NCBI RefSeq assembly: GCF_003666685.1
Contig: NZ_RCIZ01000001.1
Location: forward strand, 868,001-932,000
Origin: Mesorhizobium sp. YM1C-6-2
Lineage (GTDB): Bacteria; Pseudomonadota; Alphaproteobacteria; Rhizobiales; Rhizobiaceae
Length of the DNA stretch: 64,000 bases
Reading direction: 5' to 3'
Shown: positions 9,408-18,303 of the stretch, one piece after another
Layout: each line of letters begins with the position of its first letter
Numbering within the stretch: position 1 is the stretch's first letter
Position numbers and translations under genes: made by a program
The notes under the pieces: generated by a model
What the model saw: the letters and a program-made list of their open reading frames with translations, nothing else
Told to the model about the DNA's origin: nothing
The model's database searches: none

Positions 9408-10400
9408 ATGCGCGCGCTGATCCTGCCGGCAGTCGCGCTGGCGCTTGCCGGCGGGATTGTGCTCGTGGGTGGCCGCATGGTGGAAGGCCCGCCCGGCGGC
9501 GATCCCGTGGCGGTGGAAGCGCCCGACGCCGAGACGATCGCCGCCGCCGAGGCGCCTGTCGCCCCGACCGATGTCGCGCCGCCGCCCGCCGCTTCGTCAG
9601 ACGTGGGCGAGCCGGCAGCACCGGCGGAAGAAACCCCGCCAGCCGCCGAGGGAACACCCGCATCCGGTGCGCAGGCCTTGCGTGCGCCGCAGGCGTCCGT
9701 GGAGCCCGACACGCAGGCGATGGAACTCCAGCCGGCCCTGCCGCCGTCGCGCACGATCGACCCGACCGTCATCGCGCCGCCCGAGCTTGCCGCCGGCGAG
9801 GAACTGCTGCGCGAGGCGCCGCGCGAGCCGCTCAGCCAGCTGAGCCTCGCGCTGCCACCGCCACCGCCGCCCAAGAACCCCTGGGCCGGTAAGCCGCTGT
9901 TCCGGCCGGTTGCCCTGGAATCGGCCGTGTTCGAATCCGGCGGTCACACGATCGCAATCGACGGGGTGGAGAGCGTCGCCCTCGATGAAAGCTGCACCTA
10001 TGAGGGCACGTCCTGGCCGTGCGGCGTGAGGGCGCGCACCGCCTTCCGGTTCTGGCTGCGCGGCCGCGCTCTTGTCTGCCAGATCCCCGAGGCGGAGCAG
10101 GACAAGGAGGTCATGCGCGCAAGCTGCCGCCTCGCCAAGCAGGACGTCGGCGCCTGGCTGGTGTCGAACGGATGGGCGCTGGCCACGCCCGGCGGCCCCT
10201 ATGTGCAGGCGGAGGAGACGGCGCGCGCGGCGCGGATGGGCATATTCGGCGCGCCGCCCGACACGTCCTCCATCGCCGACGTGCCCGATGCTCCGGCGAG
10301 TGCGCCGACGGACAGCCCGCCGATCATGACGGAGGAGGGGGTCGACCCGCAGCCGTCGCTTGGACTGGAGCAGGCGTTTCCGCCCGCGCCGCAACCCTGA
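9408..10400 (+). CDS. Membrane-anchored protein with degenerate staphylococcal-nuclease-like domain
   Basis: A 330-residue protein beginning with a hydrophobic segment (ILPAVALALAGGIVLVGG), then about 130 residues rich in Ala, Pro and Glu, then an SNase-like domain from about residue 170. Recognisable landmarks are CTYEGTSWPCGVRARTAF, MRASCRLAKQDVGAWLVSNGWA and AEETARAARMGIFG. The nuclease DGDT metal site is replaced by DGVESVALDE and no clear IDAPE motif remains, so it is probably not an active nuclease. It follows the S24 regulator by 27 bases. Likely periplasmic or envelope-exposed. Confidence 0.7.
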   Translation: MRALILPAVALALAGGIVLVGGRMVEGPPGGDPVAVEAPDAETIAAAEAPVAPTDVAPPPAASSDVGEPAAPAEETPPAAEGTPASGAQALRAPQASVEPDTQAMELQPALPPSRTIDPTVIAPPELAAGEELLREAPREPLSQLSLALPPPPPPKNPWAGKPLFRPVALESAVFESGGHTIAIDGVESVALDESCTYEGTSWPCGVRARTAFRFWLRGRALVCQIPEAEQDKEVMRASCRLAKQDVGAWLVSNGWALATPGGPYVQAEETARAARMGIFGAPPDTSSIADVPDAPASAPTDSPPIMTEEGVDPQPSLGLEQAFPPAPQP

Positions 10401-10406
10401 TCCGGA

Positions 10407-12059
10407 TTACGCAGCCAACTGGCCGGCGAGCGCCTTGTCGATCAGCGCGCGCGTCTCGCTGACGCCGTAGAGCGCGGCGAAGGAGCCGAAGCGCGGACCC
10501 CGCTCCTGCCCGATCAGCACCTGGTAGATCATCTGGAAGAAGGCCACCGACACGCCGGGCCCGCCTTCCGGGCTCTGCTTGGAATGATCCTGGTAGCGCT
10601 CGATCTTTCGCGCCACGTTGAGCGCCGCGTTCTGGATCGCCTCGCCGTCGGCGTCGCCGGGCAGATCGCCGAGCGCCTTCTCCAGCGCCGCCAGAGCCTG
10701 CTGCTCGACCTCGTCGGGCGCGCGGTAGACCTTGGTCGGCTTCACGAAATCGTCGAAATAGCGGATCGCGTATCCCGTCAGCCGGTCGAGCTCCGGATGC
10801 GTCTCCGGCGTCACGCCGGGCGCATGGCGCGAGATGAAGCCCCACAGCACGCCCCGGTCATGCGCGTTCGAGGCGCTGACGAGGTTCAACAGCAGCGCGA
10901 AGGAGACGGGCAGTTGGATGTCAGGCGGGTTGCCGTCATGCATGTGCCAGACCGGATTGCCGAGCCGCTCCTTCCACTCCTGCCGCGGATAGGCCGACAG
11001 GAAGCTGTAGTACTCGTCCACCGCCTTCGGAATGACGTCGAAATAGAGCTTCTTCGCCTGCCGGGGCCGCTGGTACATATAGAGGCCGAGGCTCTCGGTC
11101 GGCGCGTAGGTCAGCCATTCGTCGATGGTCAGCCCGTTGCCCTTCGACTTCGAGATCTTCTGGCCGATCTCGTCGAGGAAGAGTTCGTAGACGAAATGCT
11201 CCGGCGCGCGCCCGCCGAGGATGGTGCAGATCTTGTCGTAGATGGCGGCGTTGGTCTGGTGGTCCTTGCCGAACATCTCGAAGTCGACGCCGAGCGCCGC
11301 CCAGCGCATGCCGAAGTCGGGCTTCCACTGCAGCTTCACGCGGCCGCCGGTGACTTCGAGCGTCGTCTCCTCGCCGTCTTCGTCGTCGAAGGTGATGGTG
11401 CCGGCCTTGGCGTCGACCTTCTTCATCGGCACGTAGAGCACGCGTCCCGACTTCGGCGAGATCGGCAGGAAGGGGCTGTAGGTCGCCTGCCGCTCCTCAC
11501 CCAGCGTCGGCAGCATGACCTTCATGATCGCGTCGTACTTCTCGGCGGTCTTGAGAAGCATCGCGTCGAAGCGGCCGGACTTGTAGTACTCGGTCGCGCT
11601 GGCGAACTCGTAGTCGAAGCCGAACGTGTCGAGGAAGCGCCTGAGCATCGCGTTGTTGTGATGGCCGAAGCTCTCATAGTCGCCGCCGAACGGATTGGGC
11701 ACGACGGTCAGCGGCATATGCAGGTAGGGCTTCAGCGCCTCCGGGTCCGGCACGTTGTCCGGAATCTTGCGCATCCCGTCCATGTCGTCGGAGAAGCAGA
11801 GCAGCTTGGTCTTGACCTTGTCCTCGGTCAGCACGCGGAAGGCGTGGCGCACCATGGTGGTGCGCGCCACCTCGCCGAACGTGCCGATATGCGGCAGGCC
11901 CGACGGCCCGTAGCCCGTCTCGAACAGCACCGTCTCCGGATAGTCGCGGCCCTTGTAGCGGGCGATGATCTTTTTCGCTTCCTCGAACGGCCAGGCGCGG
12001 CTCTCGGCCGCCGCCGCGAGCATTTGCGGATTGAGATCGATGCTGGCTGGAGCCGCCAT
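10407..12059 (-). CDS. lysK: Lysine--tRNA ligase, class I
   Basis: A 550-residue class I lysyl-tRNA synthetase, the archaeal-type enzyme that replaces class II LysRS in many alphaproteobacteria. The HIGH-like signature is [15 protein letters not shown] and the KMSKS-like loop is [15 protein letters not shown]. Length is normal. I start it at the ATG at 12059 ([14 protein letters not shown]); the 20 further upstream in-frame residues look non-coding. It is convergent with the nuclease-like gene, with only six bases between the two stop codons. Essential cytoplasmic translation enzyme. Confidence 0.95.
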   Translation of the reverse strand: MAAPASIDLNPQMLAAAAESRAWPFEEAKKIIARYKGRDYPETVLFETGYGPSGLPHIGTFGEVARTTMVRHAFRVLTEDKVKTKLLCFSDDMDGMRKIPDNVPDPEALKPYLHMPLTVVPNPFGGDYESFGHHNNAMLRRFLDTFGFDYEFASATEYYKSGRFDAMLLKTAEKYDAIMKVMLPTLGEERQATYSPFLPISPKSGRVLYVPMKKVDAKAGTITFDDEDGEETTLEVTGGRVKLQWKPDFGMRWAALGVDFEMFGKDHQTNAAIYDKICTILGGRAPEHFVYELFLDEIGQKISKSKGNGLTIDEWLTYAPTESLGLYMYQRPRQAKKLYFDVIPKAVDEYYSFLSAYPRQEWKERLGNPVWHMHDGNPPDIQLPVSFALLLNLVSASNAHDRGVLWGFISRHAPGVTPETHPELDRLTGYAIRYFDDFVKPTKVYRAPDEVEQQALAALEKALGDLPGDADGEAIQNAALNVARKIERYQDHSKQSPEGGPGVSVAFFQMIYQVLIGQERGPRFGSFAALYGVSETRALIDKALAGQLAA

Positions 12060-12222
12060 GACTGAACTATCCCGAACGATATCGATTTTCTGCCGGCTTC
12101 CGCCTGGCTTTGCCGGCATGCTCTATGGAACGCTGCCCCGTGCGTCAACGATTCCGCTGTTTTTTCGTTGCGGACGCGCCGGCGGCTCCCTAGCTAGGCA
12201 AGGTCGATTGACGGAGAATGAG

Positions 12223-12636
12223 ATGAAGAAGCCGACCGCCCACGAGGCGCTGATCTATCTGATGGTCGTGACCTCGGCGTCTGACCGCGACATGACCGAC
12301 GTCGAACTGGCGCGGATCGGCGAGGTGGTGCAGACCTGGCCGATCTTCGAGGATTTCGATGCCGAAAAGCTCGTCAAGATTGCGCAGGATTGCCAGAAGT
12401 TGCTCCATCAGGATGGCGGTCTCCAGAAGGTGATATCCCTCGCGCAAGGCGCGATACCGCTGCATCTCCACGAGACGGCCTATGCCGCGGCTTTCGAGGT
12501 CGCGGCCGTCGATCTCGAAATGCGCATGGAGGAGTTGCGCGTTCTCCAGCTCCTGCGCAGCGAGCTTGCGGTCGACCCGCTGACCGTTGCGGCGATCGAG
12601 CGCGCCAGCAAGGCGCGCCACCGCAGCCTCACCTGA
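12223..12636 (+). CDS. TerB-family tellurite-resistance-like protein
   Basis: A 137-residue helical protein with the TerB pattern: YLMVVTSASDRDMTDVEL, then ELARIGEVVQTWPIF, and a C-terminal VDPLTVAAIERASKARHR. TerB-like domains have acidic residues that can bind metal; the DRDMTD segment is in the right position. GGAGAATGAG precedes the ATG at 12223; the in-frame upstream stretch overlaps the divergent lysK start region and is unlikely to be translated. No other ter genes are nearby, so the resistance label says little about function here. Confidence 0.82.
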   Translation: MKKPTAHEALIYLMVVTSASDRDMTDVELARIGEVVQTWPIFEDFDAEKLVKIAQDCQKLLHQDGGLQKVISLAQGAIPLHLHETAYAAAFEVAAVDLEMRMEELRVLQLLRSELAVDPLTVAAIERASKARHRSLT

Positions 12637-12729
12637 AGGCTGGCCGTCCCGCTGCCCGCGATTACGGTTGGCCTTGACGTCGTTTCCGGCTAGATTCCGC
12701 ACTTGGTACCGCTGGAAGGATAGGGGACG

Positions 12730-13080
12730 ATGGTGAGCCCTGCTTGTCGCCGTGCCTCCGGAATGCTGGTCGTCCCGCTCGCTGCCGGCATTCACCTGTT
12801 CCTGCAATCCGATGCGAGGGCGCAAGCCACTGACGCCTTGCCGGCGGCGGCAGAGCCATGGCTGGCCGAGCCGGGTGACTGGGCCGCTGACTTCAACGAG
12901 GCCCAGGTCGCCTGCTACGAGGGTTCCATGACGGCCTGCGACTCGATCTGGATGAGCGATCGGGTGTTGTTCGACACGTTCCTGGGCGACTACGGCCGAT
13001 CCTGCGGCGGCCGCGTCGACATTCGCGAGATCAGGCGCGCAAACCTGACCTGCGCCGAGGCCTTCCCCGGCTACGAATAG
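12730..13080 (+). CDS. Small secreted cysteine-containing protein
   Basis: A 116-residue protein with an N-terminal signal-like segment (GMLVVPLAAGIHLFLQ ending near DARAQA). The mature part has four cysteines in ACYEGSMTACDSIW, RSCGGRVDI and LTCAEAF. The spacing resembles a recurrent motif in bacterial proteins of unknown function (Cys, GS/GD-M-x-ACD, then YG-x-x-CGGR). Two disulfides and periplasmic location are inferred. It is convergent with the solute-binding protein gene, 12 bases apart. No function can be assigned. Confidence 0.65.
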   Translation: MVSPACRRASGMLVVPLAAGIHLFLQSDARAQATDALPAAAEPWLAEPGDWAADFNEAQVACYEGSMTACDSIWMSDRVLFDTFLGDYGRSCGGRVDIREIRRANLTCAEAFPGYE

Positions 13081-13092
13081 CGGACGCCAGTT

Positions 13093-13941
13093 CTAGAAGA
13101 AGCTGACCGGAAAATAGCGCAGGTAGAGTTCCGCGAAGCGTCCCTTCACGGCGATCTGCTGCAGCGCATAGTCGAAGGCGGCGGCGAGCTGCGGATCGTC
13201 GATCTTGGTCGCCAGTGCGAGGCCGACGCCGAGATATTCGGGCGCCATGTAGGGGCCGCCGACGAAGCGGCAGCAGCCGCTCGCTTCCGATCCCGCGAGC
13301 CAGAAGGCGAAGCGCATCCCGTCGCCGAAGGCGCCGGCGATCTTGCCGGCCCTGAGATCGGCATAAAGCCACTCCTGGCGGCTATAGGTCACCACCTTCG
13401 CGTCGGGGAAGTATTCGCGCAGCATCCGCTCGTGGCCGGAACCGGCGATGACGCCGATCCGCTCGCCGTGGATCTTCTCGTGGATAGGCTCGGTGACGGC
13501 GCGCGTCTTCGGCATCATGAAGCGGGCGGGAAACTGCAGATAGGGGCGTGAGAAGGCGTATTTGGCGCGCGTCTCCTCGGTGATCGCTATTCCCGCTATG
13601 ATCGCCTCGCCGCGGCCGCGCTCCAGTGCGTCGTCGAGCTGCTCCCACGGCATCGCCTGGATCTGGCATTTGTCGGGGATGCCGAGCTCGACGCAGATGG
13701 CGCGCAGGAGGTCGATGTGGAAGCCGGAAAGGCGGCCGTCGCGATCGAGATAGTTGAAGGGCGGGAAGTCGGTCGTCGTCAGGAAGCGCAGCCGCGTCCG
13801 CGCGCTGAGGTCCGGCTTCGGCAGCCGTTCCTTCATGTCCCAGAACATCGGGGCCGGGGGCTGCTCGGCGGCCTGCGCGCTGCCGTAAAGGAAAGCTGCC
13901 GCGGCGAGCGCCATGATTATGGGTCGAAGCTTGATTCGCAT
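13093..13941 (-). CDS. Periplasmic solute-binding protein, family 3
   Basis: About 282 residues with a clear signal peptide (MRIKLRPIIMALAAAAFLYG, cleavage near SAQA). The mature part has the amino-acid-type ABC binding protein pattern: FLTTTDFPPFNYLDRDGRLS, GFHIDLLRAICVELG, AGIAITEETRAKYAFSRPYL and a late FGDGMRFAFWL. No permease or ATPase gene is adjacent, so it may serve a distant transporter or a signalling protein. Ser-Gly-Cys-Cys near residue 225 is unusual. The ATG at 13941 is chosen over a TTG five codons upstream because it directly starts the signal peptide. Confidence 0.85.
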   Translation of the reverse strand: MRIKLRPIIMALAAAAFLYGSAQAAEQPPAPMFWDMKERLPKPDLSARTRLRFLTTTDFPPFNYLDRDGRLSGFHIDLLRAICVELGIPDKCQIQAMPWEQLDDALERGRGEAIIAGIAITEETRAKYAFSRPYLQFPARFMMPKTRAVTEPIHEKIHGERIGVIAGSGHERMLREYFPDAKVVTYSRQEWLYADLRAGKIAGAFGDGMRFAFWLAGSEASGCCRFVGGPYMAPEYLGVGLALATKIDDPQLAAAFDYALQQIAVKGRFAELYLRYFPVSFF

Positions 13942-14221
13942 ATTCGGCTGCACCAATGGCTCGCGCGTTTGCTCCGGGTCGGCCGGAAAAAATTTTTACG
14001 CGACCGGAAAGGCGCTTTTGCTATGAAAAGCGCCGGTTCACAACGAAATTCGCGCAACCCGTTCCACCTGGCCCTACCCCGTTCTCGCCTTGCACTGGAC
14101 CATTAGGTATTCTACCCCAGAGCAACCGAATATGTTATCTTGCAATCCACGGTTAATGGTGTGGGGCAGTTCGCGCGGCTACGATGCCGCATAATGTTCG
14201 GCAACATGGGTGGATGTTGCA

Positions 14222-14947
14222 ATGGGTCATTTCGATCGAACGCTGGCATATATCAGCGATCTCCAGCAGGCCGATACGCCGGACGCGATCGCCGAGAAGC
14301 TGCTTGGCGTGACGTCGGCCTTCGGTCTGACCGCGCTGATGGCCGGCACCGTGCCGCAGCCGGGAACGCCCACCGGCCGGCAGAAGGATCACGTGCTTCT
14401 GTGCGACTGGCCGGTCGAATGGCTGGAGCGTTACGTCGCGCGCAACTACGTCGACCACGATCCGATCGTCAGCCGCATGAAGCAGTTGCAGGCTCCCTTC
14501 CAGTGGCGCGACGCTTCCGAGATCAAGGTCGACCATGATGGCGAAGTGGTCATGGGCGACGCCGGCGAGTTCAAGCTCAAGGACGGCCTTGCCTTCCCGC
14601 TGGTGACGCTCGACGGCCAGATCGTCATGGTGTCGCTCGGCGGCGAGCAGGTCGAGATGTCCGGCCTGGAGTTCGGCATGATTTCGCTGGTCTCCACCTA
14701 CGCCATCGGACGCGCCATGCAGCTGCTTACGGCTGAAGGGCGTGTAATCGATCACATCGAGCTTACGCCGCGTGAGCGCGAGTGCCTGAAATGGGCCGCC
14801 GAAGGCAAGTCGGAATGGGAGATTTCCCAGATTCTCGGCATATCCGAGCACACCTCGGAGAAGCATTTGCTCAATGCCAAGTTTAAGCTGGGCGCGGTTA
14901 ACCGTGTTCAGGCCGTCGCCGAAGCGATACGTCGCGGTTATATTTAA
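14222..14947 (+). CDS. LuxR-family acyl-homoserine-lactone receptor/regulator
   Basis: A 241-residue LuxR-type regulator. The N-terminal autoinducer-binding domain has the family residues in WLERYVARNYVDHDPIVS and FQWRDA (Trp, Tyr, Asp, Trp that line the AHL pocket), and the C-terminal HTH is ELTPRERECLKWAAEGKS followed by EHTSEKHLLNAKFKLG. Start could be the ATG at 14222 or one four codons upstream; both lie just after a TGGATGTTGC stretch. It lies 102 bases before luxI and on the same strand, so the pair forms a standard quorum-sensing unit. Cytoplasmic, binds AHL and DNA. Confidence 0.9.
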   Translation: MGHFDRTLAYISDLQQADTPDAIAEKLLGVTSAFGLTALMAGTVPQPGTPTGRQKDHVLLCDWPVEWLERYVARNYVDHDPIVSRMKQLQAPFQWRDASEIKVDHDGEVVMGDAGEFKLKDGLAFPLVTLDGQIVMVSLGGEQVEMSGLEFGMISLVSTYAIGRAMQLLTAEGRVIDHIELTPRERECLKWAAEGKSEWEISQILGISEHTSEKHLLNAKFKLGAVNRVQAVAEAIRRGYI

Positions 14948-14952
14948 ATTTG

Positions 14953-14989
14953 GCGAAATATTCGCAGATCGTTACATTCCTAACCGATC
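14953..14989. promoter_or_regulatory. Two inverted repeats in the luxR-luxI gap
   Basis: Between the LuxR stop and the luxI start are two adjacent inverted repeats: GCGAA-ATA-TTCGC at 14953-14965, and GATCGTTA facing TAACCGATC at 14967-14989 (one extra base in the right arm). The position, 60 to 100 bases before the synthase start, is where a lux-box-type operator is expected. That the LuxR protein binds here is inference; the sequence is not a classic lux box. Confidence 0.45.
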
Positions 14990-15049
14990 GCGTAATTATC
15001 CATAAGGATACGCCTCTCTAGTCTGCCTTGAGTCATCAAGGAGACATAT

Positions 15050-15688
15050 GTGCTTTACGCGCTTACCACCGAAGAGCTGATGCAGCGGCCCGATCTCTGG
15101 GAGGCCGTCCACCGGCTTCGTCATCGCATATTCGTCGAGGAGATGGGCTGGCGGGATATCGATCGTGGGGACGGACTGGAGATCGACCAGTTCGACCACG
15201 AGGAGGCGGTGCATCACGTCGTCATCCGCAATGGTGAGGTTGCCGGCTACCAGCGCATGCTGCCGACGACGCGTCCGCATCTGCTGACGGAGGTGTTGAC
15301 CGATCTGTTCGTCGACGAGCCGCCCTCGGGCGAGAACGTCTGGGAGCTCACCCGCTATGCGGTGGCGCCGGGTTTCCGCGACGGCCGCCGCGGCGTCTCC
15401 ACCGTCGGCACCGAGCTGATCGCCGGCTTCGTCGAATGGGGCCTGCCGCGCGGCGTCAACCAGGTCATCATCGAGTTCGAGCCGATGTGGGTGCTGCGCG
15501 CGCTGCAGCTGCATTTCCTCGCGCGTCCGCTCGGCTACCAGCGCACCTACGGCCGCCAGCAGGTCGTGGCGACGCTGCTCACCTTTAACGAGCGCACGCT
15601 GGAGGTGGTGCGCGAGCGGCGCGCCCACCATGCGCCCGTGCTTTCGCGCGGCTATCCCGACATAATCGGCCAGCGGCAGGCATCATGA
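15050..15688 (+). CDS. Acyl-homoserine-lactone synthase (LuxI family)
   Basis: A 212-residue LuxI-type enzyme that would make an AHL from SAM and an acyl carrier. Conserved positions are visible: RHRIFVEEMGW (Arg, Phe, Trp), EIDQFD (two Asp), NGEVAGYQRMLPT (Arg) and VWELTRYAV (Glu...Arg). The start is a GTG at 15050 with AAGGAG at 15038-15043; the overlapping ATG at 15048 is in a different frame and soon meets a stop. The stop overlaps the next gene by four bases (ATGA). The acyl chain made is unknown, but the coupled crotonase hints at a modified chain. Confidence 0.92.
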   Translation: MLYALTTEELMQRPDLWEAVHRLRHRIFVEEMGWRDIDRGDGLEIDQFDHEEAVHHVVIRNGEVAGYQRMLPTTRPHLLTEVLTDLFVDEPPSGENVWELTRYAVAPGFRDGRRGVSTVGTELIAGFVEWGLPRGVNQVIIEFEPMWVLRALQLHFLARPLGYQRTYGRQQVVATLLTFNERTLEVVRERRAHHAPVLSRGYPDIIGQRQAS

Positions 15689-16470
15689 CCATAGCGCAGA
15701 CATTTCCGTCCGATGCGCCTGCGGTGGACCTCCGTCCGCACACGGAGTTCCGCAATCACATACTGACGGTAACCGTCGTCGCCGAGGACGGCAGGCCGCT
15801 GCTCGACCGCGGCGCATATGACAGGCTCGCCGCCACGCTTCGCTCTGCGGCGGACGACGAGGAGGTCCGCGTCGTCGTCCTGCGCGGGCTCGACGGCTGC
15901 TTCTGCCTTGGCGGCGACCTCTCCGAATTCCTCGATGCGGCCAAGCACCCGGCGCTGATCGAGGCGGTCACCGGCATGTTCCGTGCGCTCGCGACCTTCC
16001 CGAAGCCGCTGCTCGCCTGTGTCGACGGCGATGCGGTCGGTGTCGGCTGCACTATCCTCTTCCATTGCGACATGGTGATCGCCTCCAGCCAGAGCACGTT
16101 CCGCGTGCCCTTCGTCGATCTCGGCCTCGTGCCCGACGCTGCGACCAGCATCCTTGCGCCGGAGCGCCTGGGCTACGCGGCGGCGTTCCGCTTCTTCTGC
16201 CTCGGCGACACGCTGGCGGCGACGGAGGCATGCAATCTCGGGCTGGTGTCGGAGATCGCCCCGGAGAATGCCGAACTCCGGGCATATGCGCGCGCCCGCC
16301 AGCTCGCCAAGAAGCCGGTTCAGGCGCTTCGGCAGACCCGCGAGCTGCTGCGCGGCGACGGCCACCATCTGTGTGACCGGATCGACGAGGAGATATCGCT
16401 CTTCCACAAGGCGCTGCAGGACGAGACCACGCTGCGCCGGCTGGCCAGGGTCGCCAGGCTCGCCGCCTAG
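15685..16470 (+). CDS. Crotonase/enoyl-CoA hydratase family protein coupled to luxI
   Basis: A 261-residue crotonase-fold protein. Motifs include GLDGCFCLGGDLSEF (oxyanion-hole region) and FVDLGLVPDAATSILAPERLGY with CNLGLVSEIAPENAEL. It overlaps the LuxI stop by four bases, so it is certainly co-translated. As I recall, LuxI-crotonase pairs in Mesorhizobium have been linked to unsaturated long-chain AHLs; here that role is inferred from coupling alone. The ordinary alternative, a fatty-acid enzyme, is less likely given the position. Confidence 0.88.
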   Translation: MTIAQTFPSDAPAVDLRPHTEFRNHILTVTVVAEDGRPLLDRGAYDRLAATLRSAADDEEVRVVVLRGLDGCFCLGGDLSEFLDAAKHPALIEAVTGMFRALATFPKPLLACVDGDAVGVGCTILFHCDMVIASSQSTFRVPFVDLGLVPDAATSILAPERLGYAAAFRFFCLGDTLAATEACNLGLVSEIAPENAELRAYARARQLAKKPVQALRQTRELLRGDGHHLCDRIDEEISLFHKALQDETTLRRLARVARLAA

Positions 16471-16628
16471 GTGCGGTCCCGAACGTCTTGGCGCGCGAAC
16501 ATGGACCTTTGCGCGGCAGGAATTCCTTTCGTTTGACTGTCGCCTCTTTTCCGATAGGCTGAACCGGCTGCCACCATAGGTAGCAGACATCGTGCTGTGA
16601 GCTGATCGGGGGGTCGGCATGAAGCGCA

Positions 16629-18179
16629 ATGCTGTTCGGTGAGCTGCCGCACCGGGACAATGCGGCGGTTCCTCAGGAAAGGCCGTTCGAAGGGACCTCC
16701 GCTTCGCTGGAGCAGGAGGCCGAAGACGGCTTTCAATTCGCGCTCTATCTGTTCCCCGAGCTTCAGGACTGGCTGCCGCTGCTCAGGCGTCTTGCCGTCT
16801 CGCCCGGCAACGCCGCTTACATCACCCTGGTCGCCCGCGGCAACGGCACGGATTTTCAGACCGAACTGCTGGCGTCCGGCCTGATCGACGAAGCCAATTT
16901 TTACCGTGCGCTGGCCGAGGAGATCGGCGTCGGCCACGCCGAAGCCGTCGAGCAGGACCGCCTGTTCATATCGGACGAGGCTGCCGTCTCCTGCCTTCGC
17001 CGCCGCGCCCGGCCCCTGACGGTGAAGCTCGCCGGGCGGGACAACACCACCAGCTACCTGCTCGTGCCCGACGGGATTCCGCTCGACCGTCTGCGCCAGA
17101 TCGCCGACCATCCCAACGTTGCCGGATGGCTGAAGATCGTCTCTCCCGCCGCGCTGCACAGCGCGCTGTTTTCGCGGGTCAGGCTGCTGCTCGCCAGGCG
17201 CGCGACATCCGATCTCTTCGACCGCTTTCCCGACCTGTCGGCCCGCCTCGTCGCCAATGGCTGGCAGGGCTCGGTCCTGGGCGGGGGGCTGGTCGCACTG
17301 CTGATGGCGCTCTGGCTGAACCCCGCCGGCACCTGGCTGGTGCTGCACATCTTCTTCACGGTGTTCTTCATCGCCTGCGTAGGCCTGCGCTTCGCTGCCT
17401 TCCCGTCGACCGGAAGGCCGCAGGCGGAAGCGCTCGCCGCGCCGCCGGCGTCCGAGCTGCCGGTCTATTCGGTGCTTGTCGCCCTCCACCGCGAGGCCGA
17501 AATCGTGCCGGAACTCGTGGCTGCGCTGGAACGGATCGAGTGGCCGAAAAGCAAGCTGGAGATCAAGCTCGTCTGCGAGGCCGACGACCTCCAGACGCTC
17601 GACGCGCTCCGCTCGCTCGCCCTGCCGCGCAACATGGCGGTGGTCGAGGTGCCGGTATTCGGCCCGCGTACCAAGCCGAAGGCGCTCGCCTATGCGCTGC
17701 CGCTGGCGAGCGGCGAATTCGTCGTTCTCTACGACGCCGAGGACCACCCGCATCCGCAGCAGCTCCTCGGCGCCTGGCGGAAGTTCCAGGAATCGCCGCC
17801 GGAGGTTGCCTGCGTCCAGGCGCCGCTGGAGGTCTCCAACGGCGATGCCGGCTTCGTCGCGCGCATGTTCGCCTTCGAATATGCCGCGCTCTTCCGCGGC
17901 ATGCTGCCGTGGCTCGCCTCGCGGCGCATGCTCGTGCCGCTCGGCGGCACCTCGAACCACTTCCGCCGCGCCGTGCTGGAGGAGGTCGGCAGTTGGGATC
18001 CCTACAACGTCACCGAGGACGCCGATCTCGGCATGCGGCTCGCCCGCTTCGGCTACCGCACCGAGACGATCGCCTTTCCCACCTACGAATCCGGTCCGGA
18101 TGCCTTCGCCACCTGGCTGCCGCAGCGTACCCGCTGGTTCAAGGGCTGGATGCACCTTTTTAAGTTTTCAGTTATCTAA
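16629..18179 (+). pseudogene. Glycosyltransferase family 2, 5' part, cut by island insertion
   Basis: The first 508 or so codons of a membrane glycosyltransferase. An N-terminal GspE-N-like domain is followed by two hydrophobic segments (GGLVALLMALWLNPAG, VLHIFFTVFFIACVGL) and the GT2 catalytic domain: VYSVLVALHREAEIV, ALPLASGEFVVLYDAEDHPH, NVTEDADLGMRL and QRTRWFKGWM (QxxRW). At 18154 the gene leaves the host sequence and runs nine codons into the island (HLFKFSVI, then stop), losing its last membrane helices. The missing end is at 56951-57400. The product may be stable but should not form the complete transport channel. Confidence 0.93.
18136..18154 (+). repeat. attL, 19-bp direct repeat
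   Basis: GGTTCAAGGGCTGGATGCA, identical to the copy at 56952-56970. It lies in the codons for F-K-G-W-M of the glycosyltransferase RWFKGWM motif. With one mismatch the match extends four bases to the left (CGCT here, CGCC at the right copy). Confidence 0.95.
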
Positions 18180-18186
18180 CTGAAAA
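18165..18186. repeat. Perfect palindrome just inside attL
   Basis: TTTTCAGTTA at 18165-18174 and TAACTGAAAA at 18177-18186 are exact inverted repeats with a two-base centre. It lies 10 bases inside the left junction, is AT-rich unlike the host, and supplies the stop codon that ends the truncated glycosyltransferase. A binding site for integrase or an accessory factor is possible. Confidence 0.7.
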
Positions 18187-18228
18187 TAAATAGAAATCGT
18201 AAATCAGCGACTATGAAATATCTAACAA

Positions 18229-18250
18229 TAGCAACGCTATAGCAACATTT
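18229..18250 (+). repeat. Left-end paired TAGCAAC motif (candidate arm-type integrase sites)
   Basis: Two TAGCAAC heptamers start at 18229 and 18240, 11 bases apart, followed by ATTT. The whole 22-base unit matches 56825-56846 with a single difference and in the same orientation. Direct 11-bp spacing near an att core is typical of arm sites bound by the N-terminal domain of tyrosine integrases; function is inferred. Confidence 0.7.
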
Positions 18251-18303
18251 CGCCGGTCGAAAGGCTGTCGATAGGTTCGCACCGAGTTGCAACTCACGAA
18301 CCG

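Noticed and set aside
18100-18200. A tRNA gene as integration target
   Set aside because: The repeat lies in glycosyltransferase codons and no tRNA-like cloverleaf is present near either junction.
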